Of a stretch of DNA of 7,558 nucleotides, positions 6,201 to 7,558 are shown one piece after another. The stretch comes from Prevotella sp. UBA4376 (GTDB lineage Bacteria; Bacteroidota; Bacteroidia; Bacteroidales; Bacteroidaceae): positions 380 through 7,937 of the forward strand of contig DGRY01000127.1 of NCBI GenBank assembly GCA_002391185.1. Direction: 5' to 3'. Position 1 is the stretch's first letter, and every line of letters starts with the position of its first letter. The notes under the pieces are model-generated. The model saw only the letters and a list, made by a program, of their open reading frames with translations, was not told the origin of the DNA and made no database searches. The position numbers and the translations under genes are program-made.

Positions 6201-6235
6201 GTAATTCCACATTCAACATTCCAAATTTCACATTC
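6201..6235 (+). repeat. 7-base-period array at the 3' end of the efflux-channel gene
   Basis: Five heptads in register: GTAATTC at 6201, CACATTC at 6208 and again at 6229, AACATTC at 6215, and CAAATTT at 6222. Four of the five end ATTC. The array runs into the stop codon of the efflux-channel gene, just as the one at 3206-3240 runs into the ftsX stop, and it shares ATTCCAAATT with both of the other main arrays. Confidence 0.55.
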
Positions 6236-7558
6236 ACCTTGCTCCTCCACCAAGTGCCTGATAAAGGCTTACTACAGCCTGCATCTTAGCGAGATCATCA
6301 GAAACCTTCGCAATCTCGGCATTGAGTAGAGAGGTCTGTGCGGTAATCACTTCAAGATATGTGCTACCTGCACTCGACATGAGGGCACGTGTGTCCTCTA
6401 CATTCTGCTTGAGAACAGCAATCTGCTTTTCTTCAATAGCACTCTTTTCAGCACTTGCGTTATACTGAACAAGAGCATTGCTCACTTCGTTACCTGCTTT
6501 TAGTATGCTGTTCTGCCAGGTGTTGTAAGCCTGTTGATATTGATCCTTAGCTACACGGAGACCTGCGATGAGTTGACCATTCTTGAAGATAGGTTGTGTT
6601 AGTGAACCTACTGCTTGCCATAACCACTTTCCTGGATTTATTGAACCTTGATTATTGGTAAATCCGCCTGTACCAGTGATGGTGATGTTTGGATAGAACT
6701 TAGAACGTGCTGTTTCGATTCCATAGAAACATTGTGCAAGTGTCATCTCGTTAGCATGAATGTCGGCACGGTTGCGAAGTAAATCAAGAGCTATGCCTGT
6801 AGCAAATTTGCTTGGAAGGTTCTGATTATCAATGTTGCCACGTGCTATTGCTTGTGCAGGTTCGCACATCAGCAAACTCAGGGAGTTCTCACTCTCACGC
6901 ACCTGACGCTGAAGATCAACTTTCTTTGCAAGTATGCTATAATAGTTTGACTCTGCACTTTGAACAGCTGTTGAACGTACTCCACGCACGCTTTCATGCT
7001 GTACCTTCATTATTTCCCATGTGTCCTTGGTGAGTTTCTCCATGTCATTGACAATCTCAAGCTGACGGTCGAGCATCAGCAGAGTGTAATATAGGTTGGC
7101 AACATTAGCTATAAGTGCAGTCTGCACGCTCACCTGATAATCTTTCTTTTGAATTAATGCCACCTGAGCAGAACGCTTAGCTGCTGTTAATCCACCGAAG
7201 AGTGGCACATTCCAACTTGCAGTTACTGGAATGCTGTAGCTCTTTATTGTTGCCTCGTTGAAACGTGTGATTGTTCCCTGAGGGGTAAATGCAAACTGAG
7301 GAAGGAAAGCCAACTTTGCAGCCTTGAGCTGAGCTTCAGCGATGTCAACATTAAGAGCTGCATTTAGTAAGTCGGTATTGTTTGCTAAAGCATGCTCTAT
7401 GATAGTCTGCAACTGTGGGTCGGTGAAAAGCTGACGCCATGGAAGATTTCCGAAATTGTTGGTGTCGCTCTCGGCAAGACTGCCTTCACCAATAGGGTTG
7501 CGAACAATACCAGCGGTATTCACCTCTGGTCGTTCATATTTTCCGTAGAGGCTCTTGC
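6234..7558 (-). CDS. TolC/NodT-family outer-membrane efflux lipoprotein (5' end missing)
   Basis: This is the outer-membrane channel of a tripartite RND-type efflux pump, which with an inner-membrane pump and periplasmic adaptor exports drugs or other small molecules. The 440 residues visible contain two outer-membrane efflux protein repeats, about residues 45-235 and 250-436, rich in long amphipathic helices (for example AALNVDIAEAQLKAAKLAFLP). The block SKFYPNITITGTGG starts the second-repeat strand region. The reading frame is open to the right edge. It begins KSLYGKYERPEV, and the codon cut by the edge ends in GC, compatible with the TGC of a lipoprotein Cys just before it; this segment resembles the start of mature NodT-type lipoproteins in Bacteroides. 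The GTG at 7521-7523 is therefore internal, and the real start and signal peptide lie outside the window. Pump and adaptor genes are expected upstream. The gene ends in TGA, 137 bases before lpxA. Confidence 0.92.
   Translation of the reverse strand, partial: KSLYGKYERPEVNTAGIVRNPIGEGSLAESDTNNFGNLPWRQLFTDPQLQTIIEHALANNTDLLNAALNVDIAEAQLKAAKLAFLPQFAFTPQGTITRFNEATIKSYSIPVTASWNVPLFGGLTAAKRSAQVALIQKKDYQVSVQTALIANVANLYYTLLMLDRQLEIVNDMEKLTKDTWEIMKVQHESVRGVRSTAVQSAESNYYSILAKKVDLQRQVRESENSLSLLMCEPAQAIARGNIDNQNLPSKFATGIALDLLRNRADIHANEMTLAQCFYGIETARSKFYPNITITGTGGFTNNQGSINPGKWLWQAVGSLTQPIFKNGQLIAGLRVAKDQYQQAYNTWQNSILKAGNEVSNALVQYNASAEKSAIEEKQIAVLKQNVEDTRALMSSAGSTYLEVITAQTSLLNAEIAKVSDDLAKMQAVVSLYQALGGGAR

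Noticed and set aside
3113..6235. CRISPR array or transposon ends made by the intergenic repeats
   Set aside because: Units are 7 or 22 bases long with no unique spacers, there are no cas or transposase genes, and no target-site duplication could be seen.
5920..6329. Rightward open frames of 72-94 codons across the lpxA-efflux channel junction
   Set aside because: They overlap both real genes and the repeat arrays, and the translations look like read-through of low-complexity AT-rich DNA.
7521..7523. GTG as the start codon of the efflux-channel gene
   Set aside because: The frame stays open upstream to the window edge and encodes SLYGKYERPE, which looks like the start of mature NodT-type lipoproteins. 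The GTG is an internal Val codon.

Overview
This window looks like a chromosomal stretch from a member of the Bacteroidales, most likely Prevotellaceae (Prevotella/Segatella-like). Three things point that way. The gene order ftsX, DUF3098, uppP, truB, queA, folK is characteristic of the group. QueA carries two insertions that I recall from Prevotella proteins. Two promoter candidates match the Bacteroidetes -7 element TAnnTTTG rather than the usual -10 box. Placement is by recall of protein families; no search was run.

Layout. Positions 1-4116, read leftwards, hold a six-gene block: ftsX (cell division), a 90-residue DUF3098 membrane protein, uppP (undecaprenyl pyrophosphate phosphatase), truB (tRNA pseudouridine-55 synthase), queA (queuosine synthesis) and the first 33 codons of folK (folate synthesis), cut by the left edge. 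Genes from DUF3098 to folK overlap by one base or are 2-24 bases apart, so they are probably one transcript; ftsX precedes them by 138 bases of repeat-rich DNA. A divergent region (4117-4319) separates ftsX from a rightward radical SAM gene (4320-5102) of unassigned function. That gene and the leftward lpxA-like gene (5317-6096) converge on a shared hairpin terminator at 5222-5253. At the right edge is the 3' part of an outer-membrane efflux channel gene (6234-7558, 5' end missing), upstream of lpxA in the same orientation.

Functionally this is mostly housekeeping: envelope building and division (FtsX, UppP, LpxA-like, efflux channel), tRNA modification (TruB, QueA) and folate synthesis (FolK). 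I see no phage, insertion sequence, CRISPR array, toxin-antitoxin pair, tRNA or rRNA, and no new multi-gene system. The least explained material is small: degenerate 7-base-period arrays in three intergenic regions, a 22-base tandem repeat next to the terminator, an LpxA-like enzyme that lacks two of the histidines found in E. coli LpxA, an uncharacterised radical SAM protein with an apparently almost leaderless mRNA, and a DUF3098 protein translationally joined to UppP.
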